Part shown: positions 1 to 6,919 of the stretch, in pieces
Position numbering within the stretch: the stretch's first letter is position 1
Layout: each line of letters starts with the position of its first letter
Assembly (NCBI GenBank): GCA_016285185.1
Contig: JAEEQG010000140.1
Coordinates: 1-64,000, forward strand
Origin: Spirochaetota bacterium
GTDB taxonomy: Bacteria; Spirochaetota; Spirochaetia; Treponematales; Treponemataceae
Direction of reading: 5' to 3'
Length of the DNA stretch: 64,000 nt
The notes under the pieces: generated by a model
Seen by the model: only the letters and a program-made list of their open reading frames with translations
Database searches by the model: none
What the model was told of the DNA's origin: nothing
Program-made: the position numbers and the translations under genes

Positions 1-399
1 GCATTTTGGGCAAAGTCCGTTCAGAGATGATGAATCCAAATCGATTTGCAGTCCGAGTGTTTCTGAAATCGATTTAAGATATTCCGCAGTTTTTTTGTCA
101 GAAAGATGAAGAACAGAACCGCATTTTGAACACTGAAAGTGAATGTGCTCATGGCAGTTATCGGTAGAAGAGGCATCCTGATAGATAAAACCGTCATTTA
201 CCGGTGATTTGTGTTTTATGAGAGTTCCGTTTTCGGTAAGTTTGTCGAGGTTTCGGTATATGGTAGTTTTGTTTACTTCAAGACCGTGATTTTTAAGAAA
301 ATCCGAGAGTTCCGCGGCAGTAAAACTATGATCTGCCTTTGAGTGAATGAACTCCGATATGATGTCCGCTGTTTTGGTATGGTATGACTTTTGCAACAT
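1..399 (-). CDS. Fur-family metal-dependent repressor, 3' end beyond window
   Basis: Reading the minus strand from an ATG at 397-399 gives 133 codons that stay open to base 1, so the C-terminus lies outside the window. The translation has the Fur/Zur/PerR layout: an N-terminal winged helix with the family signature NKTTIYRNLDKL, then a dimerisation/metal domain with NCHEHIHFQCSKCG (His/Cys ligands plus the first CxxC of the structural zinc site) and the start of the second CxxC (LCPKC) at the edge. Which metal or signal it senses cannot be told from this fragment; Zur or Fur are both possible. It has its own promoter flanked by two matching palindromes, one spanning its start codon, which suggests autoregulation. 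It is convergent with nothing in the window and divergent from none; the upstream WYL gene reads the same way. Confidence 0.9.
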   Translation of the reverse strand, partial: MLQKSYHTKTADIISEFIHSKADHSFTAAELSDFLKNHGLEVNKTTIYRNLDKLTENGTLIKHKSPVNDGFIYQDASSTDNCHEHIHFQCSKCGSVLHLSDKKTAEYLKSISETLGLQIDLDSSSLNGLCPKC

Positions 400-460
400 G
401 GTTGCATATTACAGAGAAAACAAAATCATGTCAATAAATTTGCAACAAAGTTGCAAATTT
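391..460 (-). promoter_or_regulatory. Fur-family promoter with two palindromic operators
   Basis: On the minus strand there is TTGACA (429-434), a 17-base spacer and TAATAT (406-411), with the ATG only 6 bases beyond the -10 box. Two inverted repeats share the same core, TGCAAC-N3-GTTGCA. One is at 392-406, its 3-base spacer (398-400) overlapping the start codon (397-399). The other at 436-460 is perfect with 11-base arms (AAATTTGCAAC and complement). They flank the promoter, centres about 49 bp apart. Seen directly; autorepression is inferred. Confidence 0.75.
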
Positions 461-1415
461 ATTGGAGATAGCGTTTTGCGAGGTTTGCGACTTTTTGTCT
501 GATTCTTTCCCGCAAAAAAGATGGTTCAAGAACTTCGGTACCGTCACCAAGTCCTAAAAGGTAATTATCAAGCCAGTAAAGATCGGGGATAGATAGCGTT
601 ACCGTGCATGTGCCGTCGTGATTATCTGCAACCGAGTCCAGAACATACTCATCCAAAAGCATAGGCATTATTGTTTGTTGAACAAGCAACGTCGTGCGAA
701 TCATTTTCGGCTGAACTTCATCGTGATAAGGCTCTGCGGTATTTGCAGCGGTAACAGATTCGGATTTTGCCGACGCCGTTTTTGCGCTCGTCAACATATG
801 TTCAGTAAGAACAACAAGGTTGCGCATTCTGCTCAGTTTGAAAAAGCGCTCTTCGCCGGTTGGAATTGTGCAGGCTTTAAGATACCAGCTTTGCCCCTTA
901 AATATGATTTTTTGCGGCAGAACTGTGCGGTTTTTGCTCTCACCTCGCATCGAAAAATAGTCAAATCTTACCTGCCTCCGCTCTATTATGGCAGTCTTGA
1001 GTTGTGTAAAAAGCTTTTGAACTTCCTCTCCTTTTGAGTTCCACGGTTCAAAATCAATTCCTATCCAGTCGGTTTGTGAGCCTGTAAGTGCTTTCAACTT
1101 TGAGATTGCGGACTGCGTTGAACCGTTCTGCGCCTTTGTTCCGCTCAAAGTTTGAAAAGCTTGAACTGAGGCAAGAATCTCCTGTTTTTCGGCATCGGTA
1201 AAAACCGTTTTGTCCAGCGCATACGTTTCAGAGACAGAAATGCCGCCGCCTTTGCCTTTTGTAGTGTACACCGGCACACCTGCAAGATTCAGCGCATCCA
1301 CCCAACGATAGATTGTCCTTGTAGAAACGCTGAAGTGAGCGGCAAGTTCTCCAGCAGTAACTGTTTTTTTGTCGAGAAGAATATATGTCAGTTCAAAAAG
1401 ATTTTCCGTCTGCAT
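459..1415 (-). CDS. HTH/WYL-domain transcriptional regulator (YafY type)
   Basis: A 318-residue cytoplasmic regulator. Residues about 1-60 form an HTH_11-type winged helix (ELAAHFSVSTRTIYRWVDAL, about 23-42). Residues about 135-220 carry the WYL domain, with the name-giving W-Y-L at 177-179 followed by the conserved FFKLSRMRNL segment, and a WCX-type C-terminal extension follows to the end. WYL proteins bind nucleic acid or nucleotide ligands through this domain and usually control stress, repair or metabolic genes; the target here is unknown. Its stop codon touches the Fur-family operator at 436-460. The gene reads away from the phenylalanine operon and could share the intergenic region for control, but no operator for it is evident. 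Length is normal for the family. Confidence 0.9.
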   Translation of the reverse strand: MQTENLFELTYILLDKKTVTAGELAAHFSVSTRTIYRWVDALNLAGVPVYTTKGKGGGISVSETYALDKTVFTDAEKQEILASVQAFQTLSGTKAQNGSTQSAISKLKALTGSQTDWIGIDFEPWNSKGEEVQKLFTQLKTAIIERRQVRFDYFSMRGESKNRTVLPQKIIFKGQSWYLKACTIPTGEERFFKLSRMRNLVVLTEHMLTSAKTASAKSESVTAANTAEPYHDEVQPKMIRTTLLVQQTIMPMLLDEYVLDSVADNHDGTCTVTLSIPDLYWLDNYLLGLGDGTEVLEPSFLRERIRQKVANLAKRYLQ

Positions 1416-1486
1416 TTGTATATCTATTCTGCTACAAGTATATCACAGTTTATATTTTTTGTTTTTTTATTATAGCTTATACCCCA

Positions 1487-1515
1487 TTGACTCTTTTTTT
1501 ATTAATCGTTATTGT
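1487..1515 (+). promoter_or_regulatory. Promoter of the phenylalanine operon leader
   Basis: TTGACT (1487-1492), 17-base spacer, TATTGT (1510-1515). Predicted transcription start is about 1521-1523, leaving a leader of only 6 to 8 bases before the leader-peptide ATG at 1529. Inferred from sequence match only. Confidence 0.6.
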
Positions 1516-1528
1516 TAGTAGCAACATT

Positions 1529-1633
1529 ATGAATTCTATTAAGACATTTGATTTTTTTACATTTTTCTCGTTTAGTTTTTTCTTTTTCTTTAAGAAGTTC
1601 TGTAGCGACGTAAAGTGTAGAATGATGTCTTGA
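1529..1633 (+). CDS. Phe-rich leader peptide (PheL-like) of the pheA attenuator
   Basis: A 34-codon reading frame upstream of pheA in which 12 codons are phenylalanine, crowded into codons 7-24 (for example FSFSFFFFF). This is the design of classical phe attenuators, where translation speed through Phe codons senses charged tRNA-Phe. The stop codon lies about 20 bases before a strong terminator hairpin (1654-1691) that itself ends 30 bases before pheA. There is no Shine-Dalgarno; the start would be near-leaderless from the promoter at 1487-1515. The last Phe codon ends at 1600, so a ribosome stalled there would leave 1617-1623 free. That segment can pair with 1658-1664, the left terminator arm (7 pairs, two of them G-U), a possible antiterminator. 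It is too short and too biased to be an ordinary protein. Confidence 0.75.
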   Translation: MNSIKTFDFFTFFSFSFFFFFKKFCSDVKCRMMS

Positions 1634-1653
1634 AAATATCTGGACAAAAAACG

Positions 1654-1691
1654 AACGGTTCTATTCTTTACGGATAGAGCCGTTTTTTTTT
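1654..1691 (+). terminator. Attenuator-type intrinsic terminator before pheA
   Basis: Stem arms 1654-1664 (AACGGTTCTAT) and 1674-1684 (ATAGAGCCGTT) pair over 11 bases with one G-U, loop of 9, followed by a run of T at 1683-1691. It lies between the Phe-rich leader peptide and pheA, so termination here would switch off the operon when phenylalanine is plentiful. Confidence 0.8.
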
Positions 1692-1720
1692 ATGGCCCGT
1701 GGACATTTGGAGAAAGCAAA

Positions 1721-2593
1721 ATGGATAAAGACAAAAATTCTGCTGAACAAAAAATAGCATACTGCGGAATAGAAGGCGCATTTGCCAATATTGCAGCAAA
1801 AAAAATCTTTCCGGCCGCAACGCTGATTCCGTATTCCGGTTTTGAAGAAGCCTACGAAGCTGTTGAAAACGGTGAATGTGACAAAGCTGTTATTCCGATT
1901 GAAAACAGTTTTGCGGGCGAGGTTGCGCAGGTTACGGATCTGATGTTTGCCGGTAGCCTATATATAGAAGAATTAGATTCGCTTACTGTTCACCAGAATC
2001 TTTTGGGCGTGCAGACTGCATCGCTTGAACAGATAAAAACAGTTGTATCGCACCCGCAGGCGCTCGACCAGTGCCGCAAGTTCATAAAAACGCGGGGCCT
2101 TAAAGCGGTAACCTGTGTTAATACGGCTGTTGCGGCAAAACAGGTTGCACAGGAAAATGATCCCACTGTTGCGGCAATCGGCAGTGCTGAAACTGCCCCA
2201 ATCTACAACCTTAAGATTCTTGCGGAAAACATCAACGAAAATTCCCATAATACAACAAAGTTTGCGGTGTTCTCAAAAACTCAGGGAAAGGATAAGCCGC
2301 AGAATTCTTCCAATACAAATATTGCAACGGTTTTTATTCTGATGTTTGTGGTAAAAAACGAACCCGGTGCGCTCGTTAAAGTGCTGAACGTTATCAGCGA
2401 CTATGGTTACAATATGCGTGTCGTACGCAGTCGTCCGCTCAAACAGTCACCCTGGGAATACTTTTTTTACGTTGAGGCAGAAGGCAGTATGCATGCGGCT
2501 GATTCTTCTTCGGGTGATTTTATGAAAGAACTTTCGGATGAATGTGAAATTGTCAAAGTACTGGGCGCATCCGTCCCTCATACACAGTTATAA
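1721..2593 (+). CDS. pheA: Prephenate dehydratase
   Basis: Converts prephenate to phenylpyruvate, the committed step to phenylalanine. The 290-residue protein has the stand-alone architecture: periplasmic-binding-like PDT domain (about 10-190) with IENS (60-63), HPQAL (111-115) and the catalytic-threonine segment NTTKF (177-181; the usual TRF reads TKF), then an ACT regulatory domain (about 202-285) with GALVKVL (216-222) and RSRP (236-239), the counterpart of the ESRP phenylalanine-binding motif. No chorismate mutase domain is fused. A good ribosome site (GGAG, 1709-1712) fixes the ATG at 1721. It is followed after 16 bases by DAHP synthase, so entry and exit of the aromatic pathway are co-transcribed. 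Control by the upstream leader peptide and terminator is inferred. Confidence 0.95.
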   Translation: MDKDKNSAEQKIAYCGIEGAFANIAAKKIFPAATLIPYSGFEEAYEAVENGECDKAVIPIENSFAGEVAQVTDLMFAGSLYIEELDSLTVHQNLLGVQTASLEQIKTVVSHPQALDQCRKFIKTRGLKAVTCVNTAVAAKQVAQENDPTVAAIGSAETAPIYNLKILAENINENSHNTTKFAVFSKTQGKDKPQNSSNTNIATVFILMFVVKNEPGALVKVLNVISDYGYNMRVVRSRPLKQSPWEYFFYVEAEGSMHAADSSSGDFMKELSDECEIVKVLGASVPHTQL

Positions 2594-2609
2594 ATTTGGA
2601 GGTATATAT

Positions 2610-3638
2610 ATGAATATGGATTTTGAAAGAAGACTTGCGATTCCTGCTGAAATTAAGGAGCAGTATCCGCTGACTGGCAAAGTGAACAACATTGTTGAAC
2701 AAACTCGTGCCGAGATAAAAGCCGTGTTTGAAGGCCGTTCTGACAAGCTGCTTTTGATAATAGGGCCTTGTTCAGCTGACAGGGAAGATTCCGTTATTGA
2801 TTACATCAGCCGTCTTGTTCCTGTTTACGAAAAAGTTAAGGAAAAGATTTTGATTGTGCCGCGTATCTACACAAACAAGCCCCGTACAACGGGAGACGGT
2901 TACAAAGGTATGCTGCACCAGCCCGACCCTAACGGCAAGCCTGATATGATAAAGGGTATTATTGCCACACGGCATCTGCATATGCGAGCCGTTGCTGAAA
3001 CCGGCTTTGTTTGTGCCGACGAAATGCTTTATCCTGAGAACTATCAGTATCTGGACGATATTCTTGGTTACGTTGCTGTCGGTGCGCGATCCGTAGAAGA
3101 CCAGCAGCACCGTCTTACTGCAAGCGGTATTGAAGTACCGGTCGGCATGAAAAACCCGACCAGTGGTGATTACGCTGTTATGTTGAATGCGATTTCCGCG
3201 GCACAGCACCAGCATACGTTCATTTACCGCGGATGGGAAGTTCATTCCGAAGGTAATGAGCACTGCCATGCCATTTTACGCGGTTCAATAAGCAAGCACG
3301 GTAACTATGTGCAGAACTATCACTACGAGGATTTGTCACGCCTGTATGATGCCTATGCAGAGCGCAATCTGAAAAATCCTGCTGTAATTATCGATACTAA
3401 TCATGCCAATTCCGGCAAAAATCCGTTTGAACAGCCACGCATAATCAAGGATGTGCTTCATTCTTCAAATCACAACGAACACATAAAAAAACTGGTCAAA
3501 GGCTTTATGGTAGAGAGTTACATTGAAGACGGCTGTCAAAAAGTGGGCGAAGACGTGTACGGCAAATCGATAACCGATCCTTGTCTCGGATGGGAAAAGA
3601 CTGAACGTCTGATTTATGACATTGCGGAAAAGCTGTAA
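2610..3638 (+). CDS. Class I DAHP synthase (3-deoxy-7-phosphoheptulonate synthase)
   Basis: Catalyses condensation of phosphoenolpyruvate and erythrose 4-phosphate, the first step of the shikimate pathway. The 342-residue protein matches the AroF/AroG/AroH type: IIGPCSADRED (about 50-60), the substrate segment RIYTNKPRTT, and the later GMKNPTSGDY and DTNHANSGKN motifs that hold phosphate and metal ligands. The start at 2610 is chosen because GGAGG at 2598-2602 sits 7 bases upstream; a longer upstream reading frame overlaps pheA and lacks a ribosome site. It forms an operon with pheA, so phenylalanine limitation would raise both. Which aromatic amino acid inhibits it cannot be read from the sequence, hence no isoenzyme symbol. 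Confidence 0.95.
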   Translation: MNMDFERRLAIPAEIKEQYPLTGKVNNIVEQTRAEIKAVFEGRSDKLLLIIGPCSADREDSVIDYISRLVPVYEKVKEKILIVPRIYTNKPRTTGDGYKGMLHQPDPNGKPDMIKGIIATRHLHMRAVAETGFVCADEMLYPENYQYLDDILGYVAVGARSVEDQQHRLTASGIEVPVGMKNPTSGDYAVMLNAISAAQHQHTFIYRGWEVHSEGNEHCHAILRGSISKHGNYVQNYHYEDLSRLYDAYAERNLKNPAVIIDTNHANSGKNPFEQPRIIKDVLHSSNHNEHIKKLVKGFMVESYIEDGCQKVGEDVYGKSITDPCLGWEKTERLIYDIAEKL

Positions 3639-3737
3639 TTGGTTTACTTTATTCTGGATGAACAGAAAAAACGGATAAAGTTTTCAAGGGCAGGCTGATA
3701 AAGCATAAAATTGACAGCAAACACTTGCCGTCGAAAA

Positions 3738-3778
3738 AAGTAATGCAGGATATTTGCAAACAAGCAATTACTTTTTTT
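3738..3778 (+). terminator. Terminator after the pheA operon
   Basis: Arms 3738-3746 (AAGTAATGC) and 3764-3773 (GCAATTACTT) pair with one bulged base and are followed by T at 3772-3778. It separates the aromatic operon from hydE. Confidence 0.6.
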
Positions 3779-3825
3779 GAAAGCTGATAGTATGCTAAAA
3801 TGTCATTGGGCAAGGAATGATAAAT

Positions 3826-4884
3826 ATGAAAAAAGAATTTGTTGAAATAACGGATGAAATAAAAAACACGAATAATATAACAAAACAACAGCTGAAATAT
3901 ATTTTTGCGGATGATGACAAAGAGAATGAGGAATATTTGTTTAAAACCGCACGCGAAGTGGCAGATAAAGTTTTTAATAAGGATGTGTATCTTAGGGGTC
4001 TTATAGAATTTACCAATTATTGCAAAAATGACTGCTATTACTGTGGAATCAGATGTTCAAACAGAAATGCGGACAGATACCGGCTGACTGAAGAAGAAAT
4101 ATTGTCCTGCTGTGATATGGGTGAAAAACTTGGTTTTAAAACCTTTGTGCTGCAGGGCGGTGAGGATGCGTTTTTTACCGATGACAAAATATGCAGTATT
4201 GTAAGCGGAATAAAACAAAAGAATCCTGATTGTGCGATTACTCTTTCAATCGGTGAAAAATCAAAGGAAAGTTATCAAAGGTTTTTTGATGCAGGCGCAG
4301 AAAGATATCTTCTCCGACATGAAACGGCAAATGAAGAGCATTATGCCATGCTTCATCCAGCCTCCCTGTCTGGTGCAAACAGAAAGAACTGCCTTTGGAA
4401 TTTGAAGGAGATCGGTTTTCAGGTCGGTTGCGGAATAATGATTGGTACACCCGGACAGACTGTAGATTATATATATGAAGATATTTGTTTTATGAAAGAA
4501 CTTGCTCCTCATATGATAGGAATTGGTCCGTTCATAGCACACAAGGATACGCCCTTCAGGGATAAACCGAATGGAAGTGTAAGGGAAACGCTTTTGCTAC
4601 TGGCAATATTGCGCCTTATTTTCCCGAAGGTTCTGCTTCCTGCCACAACAGCGCTGGGTACAGCAGATATGCTTGGCAGGGAAAAGGGAATCCTTGCCGG
4701 TGCAAATGTAATGATGCCCAATTTGTCACCAGTAAGTGTCAGAAAAAAGTATCTTTTGTATGACGGAAAAATATGTACCGGCGATGAAGCTGCGGAATGC
4801 AATATGTGTCTCAGAAGACGGCTTGAAAACATCGGATACCATGTGGCTGAGAGTCGCGGTGATCATCCGGATTTTAGAAAATAG
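3826..4884 (+). CDS. hydE: [FeFe]-hydrogenase maturation radical SAM protein HydE
   Basis: A radical S-adenosylmethionine enzyme needed to build the diiron subcluster of [FeFe] hydrogenases. The 352-residue product has the Cx3Cx2C iron-sulfur motif at C66, C70, C73 (FTNYCKNDCYYCGIRCSN), the LQGGED segment of the TIM barrel, and the HydE-type C-terminus with CNMCLRR and the closing ESRGDHP. BioB-like and PylB-like relatives were considered; the NYCKNDCYYCGIR motif and C-terminus fit HydE best. ATG 3826 is preferred over ATG 3817 because AAGGA (3812-3816) lies 9 bases before the former but abuts the latter. Its client is presumably the hydrogenase encoded at 41-46 kb; HydF and HydG are not in the window. 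Confidence 0.92.
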   Translation: MKKEFVEITDEIKNTNNITKQQLKYIFADDDKENEEYLFKTAREVADKVFNKDVYLRGLIEFTNYCKNDCYYCGIRCSNRNADRYRLTEEEILSCCDMGEKLGFKTFVLQGGEDAFFTDDKICSIVSGIKQKNPDCAITLSIGEKSKESYQRFFDAGAERYLLRHETANEEHYAMLHPASLSGANRKNCLWNLKEIGFQVGCGIMIGTPGQTVDYIYEDICFMKELAPHMIGIGPFIAHKDTPFRDKPNGSVRETLLLLAILRLIFPKVLLPATTALGTADMLGREKGILAGANVMMPNLSPVSVRKKYLLYDGKICTGDEAAECNMCLRRRLENIGYHVAESRGDHPDFRK

Positions 4885-4928
4885 AACATGACATACTGTT
4901 GTCATATTTTACAATGTATAATGTAGAC

Positions 4929-5561
4929 ATGACACGACCAGAATTCAGTTCAATAAGCACATTTGAAGAATTTTCAAAATATTACTGGTACCGGGACGAA
5001 TTAATCGCTATATGCAGAAAATTGGGTGTAAATTCAATCGGCGGAAAACACGAACTTGAAGACATAATCAGACAGCATTTTAATGGAACTCTCGATGTAG
5101 TAAAGCTGAAAAAGCCGCACACAACCGGCAGAACGGTTAGCAAGCATAATCCGAAAGAGCCTTATACACGGAACACAAGCGTTGTTCTTTCAGGCTTTAC
5201 ATGTGGAAATGCGGGGCGGGCTTTTTTTGAGGCAGAAACAGGTATTGTGCCGTTCCATTTTACGGCGGATATGGTTGCCTGCATCAAGAAGGCGCGGGTA
5301 GAAAATGACGAAACCTTTACGCTCGGTGACCTCGTGGACGTTTTTTATGGCAAAAAAACATACGCAACCTACGATAAAAGCGTCTGCCAATGGAATCAGT
5401 TTTTAAAAGACTATTTTGCTGCCCGTGGAAAAACCGGAACAGCCGAAGAAGCCCGCACATTGTGGAAAAAAGTCCGTGACTCCGACAAACCCAAGGTGTA
5501 CACGCCTGAATTGCTTTTAACATATCTTGATGCTTCAACAAGAGGGACTCATCATGCCTGA
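4929..5561 (+). CDS. SAP-domain protein with DUF6434-like C-terminal region
   Basis: About 210 residues. The N-terminal half carries an SAP-type helix-loop-helix (FSKYYWYRDELIAICRKLG and GGKHELEDIIRQHF), a fold that binds nucleic acid. The C-terminal half (from about residue 75) resembles DUF6434: FHFTADMVACIKKARVEND, FTLGDLVDVFYGKK and QWNQFLKDYFAARG. Function is unknown. Start choice is uncertain: TATAAT at 4917-4922 sits 6 bases before ATG 4929 and there is no Shine-Dalgarno, so a leaderless start at 4929 is favoured; ATG 4914 and TTG 4899 are in frame upstream but would lie at or before the promoter. A near-palindrome (ATGACATACTGTTGTCAT, 4888-4905) upstream may be an operator. The stop overlaps the next gene by 8 bases. 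Confidence 0.75.
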   Translation: MTRPEFSSISTFEEFSKYYWYRDELIAICRKLGVNSIGGKHELEDIIRQHFNGTLDVVKLKKPHTTGRTVSKHNPKEPYTRNTSVVLSGFTCGNAGRAFFEAETGIVPFHFTADMVACIKKARVENDETFTLGDLVDVFYGKKTYATYDKSVCQWNQFLKDYFAARGKTGTAEEARTLWKKVRDSDKPKVYTPELLLTYLDASTRGTHHA

Positions 5562-5811
5562 AGAAATACAGAAACATATCGATGAAATTCACACAACCCC
5601 AATGGGAATTGATCGCATAAAACAGAATCTTGGACTTTTGTGTCCTGATTCTGACGTTGTTGACTGGTGTAAATGTCTAATCACAGACCCGGAAGCATTC
5701 TTCACCCTGAAAGGAAAAAACTGGTATGTAACAAGCGGCAAAGCTGTGTTCACCATCAACAAATACAGCATGACAATTATAACAGCGAAGAAAATAAAAA
5801 TTGGTAAATAA
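5554..5811 (+). CDS. DUF3781 family protein
   Basis: An 85-residue protein starting at ATG 5554, supported by GAGGGA about 8 bases upstream; a longer frame from 5527 lacks a ribosome site. It overlaps the end of the SAP-domain gene by 8 bases, a translational-coupling arrangement. The sequence IHTTPMGIDRIKQNLGL, DVVDWCKCLI and KGKNWYVTSGKAVFTIN matches DUF3781, a small family of unknown function common in Firmicutes and spirochaetes. No membrane segment or catalytic motif is visible. Pairing with a SAP protein suggests a shared, perhaps DNA-linked, role, but that is a guess. Confidence 0.75.
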   Translation: MPEEIQKHIDEIHTTPMGIDRIKQNLGLLCPDSDVVDWCKCLITDPEAFFTLKGKNWYVTSGKAVFTINKYSMTIITAKKIKIGK

Positions 5812-5820
5812 AGAAAGCTG

Positions 5821-6918
5821 TCAATCTGCTGATTTCACGTCCACGCACCAAGGCGCTACCCTTTCAACTTTTTCAAATATTATGACATCAGGTTTGGTTT
5901 TAAGTACATATTCCTTTTGGTCATCACAAAAATGCGTCCAATTTAATTGTGTTTCAGAGAAAATGGTAGGTAAATAAGGTTCTATTGAAAACAAGAAGGA
6001 ATCTCCAAATATTATTGCTTTTGGTAAATTTTTGAATTTTTTATTTTTTATAAACTTGAATCTATTTTTTGTTTCTATACATTCATAGTAATCTTCAAAA
6101 GATGAGTTTTTGGGATTGAGTTCTGGTCTTGTACATATTGCGTTATCGATTCCAAGCATGGGAATTATATCACCTTTATCATAACTATATTCAACTTTTG
6201 TGTCATATTCAATTTCAGGGAAAGAAACGTCAGGGAAAAACTTATTAAGTTCATCTTGGATTTCTTTAAAAACATAATAAGCTCCTAAAGGATTCCAATG
6301 TGTATCTGTTTCATAGTATAACGGAATATTTGTTTGTGTTTTCTTTTCTATAAGCAAATCTTTCGGATAAATATATTCTGCATTAAGTTTGTCCATTATA
6401 GAAATAAGTTGATCTATTCGGCTAACCCCTTCAGGTCTTTGTGAAAGATAGTTTTCGGGATATACCGAATGCTTGTTTGGAGCTATGACAAACAGGTAAT
6501 TAATTTTTTGGGTTTTGCACCATTCAATTGTATTTTTAATGTTTTCTTCAAACTCATTCAGCTCTTTTTCGGTCATAAGATTTTTTTTATAAAAATCCAT
6601 AATATTATAGCCATCGCCGTATTCAATTAAATAAAAAAAGTTATTCTTCCCTTTAAATGCTCTTTCATTTAATAGTCTTTTGTTTAAAACCTGATAATCG
6701 ATAAAATTTGCTAGTTTTACAAATTTGTTTCTGCCGCCGAATCTGTCTTGAATATATGAATCACATGAAGAAAATAGCTTTTCATTGAATTCAGGTTTTT
6801 TTGCCAGAGTTCTATTCTCTGTTATGGAAATGTCATCTTTTGTATTAAAAAAGAATAGTGGAATAAGCATTAGTACCAGAATAATACCTATATATATTGC
6901 TTGAAGATTTTTTCTCAT
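5821..6918 (-). CDS. AlgJ/DHHW-type O-acetyltransferase partner
   Basis: A 365-residue protein with one N-terminal membrane anchor (about 7-24, rich in Ile/Leu/Phe) and an SGNH-hydrolase-like extracytoplasmic domain. The catalytic pattern of the AlgJ/AlgX/DHHW group is visible: DTHW at 205-208 (Asp and His) and GDSF at 305-308 (nucleophile Ser). In such systems an MBOAT protein passes acetyl groups across the membrane and this partner moves them to a polysaccharide. The MBOAT gene is directly upstream; its stop is one base from this ATG. The start at 6918 is the ATG next to that stop; a longer frame reaching 6972 overlaps the MBOAT gene. The acceptor polymer is unknown; a cell-surface polysaccharide or glycolipid is likely. 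Confidence 0.85.
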   Translation of the reverse strand: MRKNLQAIYIGIILVLMLIPLFFFNTKDDISITENRTLAKKPEFNEKLFSSCDSYIQDRFGGRNKFVKLANFIDYQVLNKRLLNERAFKGKNNFFYLIEYGDGYNIMDFYKKNLMTEKELNEFEENIKNTIEWCKTQKINYLFVIAPNKHSVYPENYLSQRPEGVSRIDQLISIMDKLNAEYIYPKDLLIEKKTQTNIPLYYETDTHWNPLGAYYVFKEIQDELNKFFPDVSFPEIEYDTKVEYSYDKGDIIPMLGIDNAICTRPELNPKNSSFEDYYECIETKNRFKFIKNKKFKNLPKAIIFGDSFLFSIEPYLPTIFSETQLNWTHFCDDQKEYVLKTKPDVIIFEKVERVAPWCVDVKSAD

Positions 6919-6919
6919 G

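Noticed and set aside
1385-1528. Upstream extension of the Phe-rich leader frame
   Set aside because: It overlaps the promoter and the start of the divergent WYL gene and has no initiation signal; only the part from ATG 1529 fits an attenuator.
2538-2609. Longer N-terminus for DAHP synthase
   Set aside because: It runs inside pheA without a ribosome site, while ATG 2610 has GGAGG at the right distance and matches the family N-terminus.
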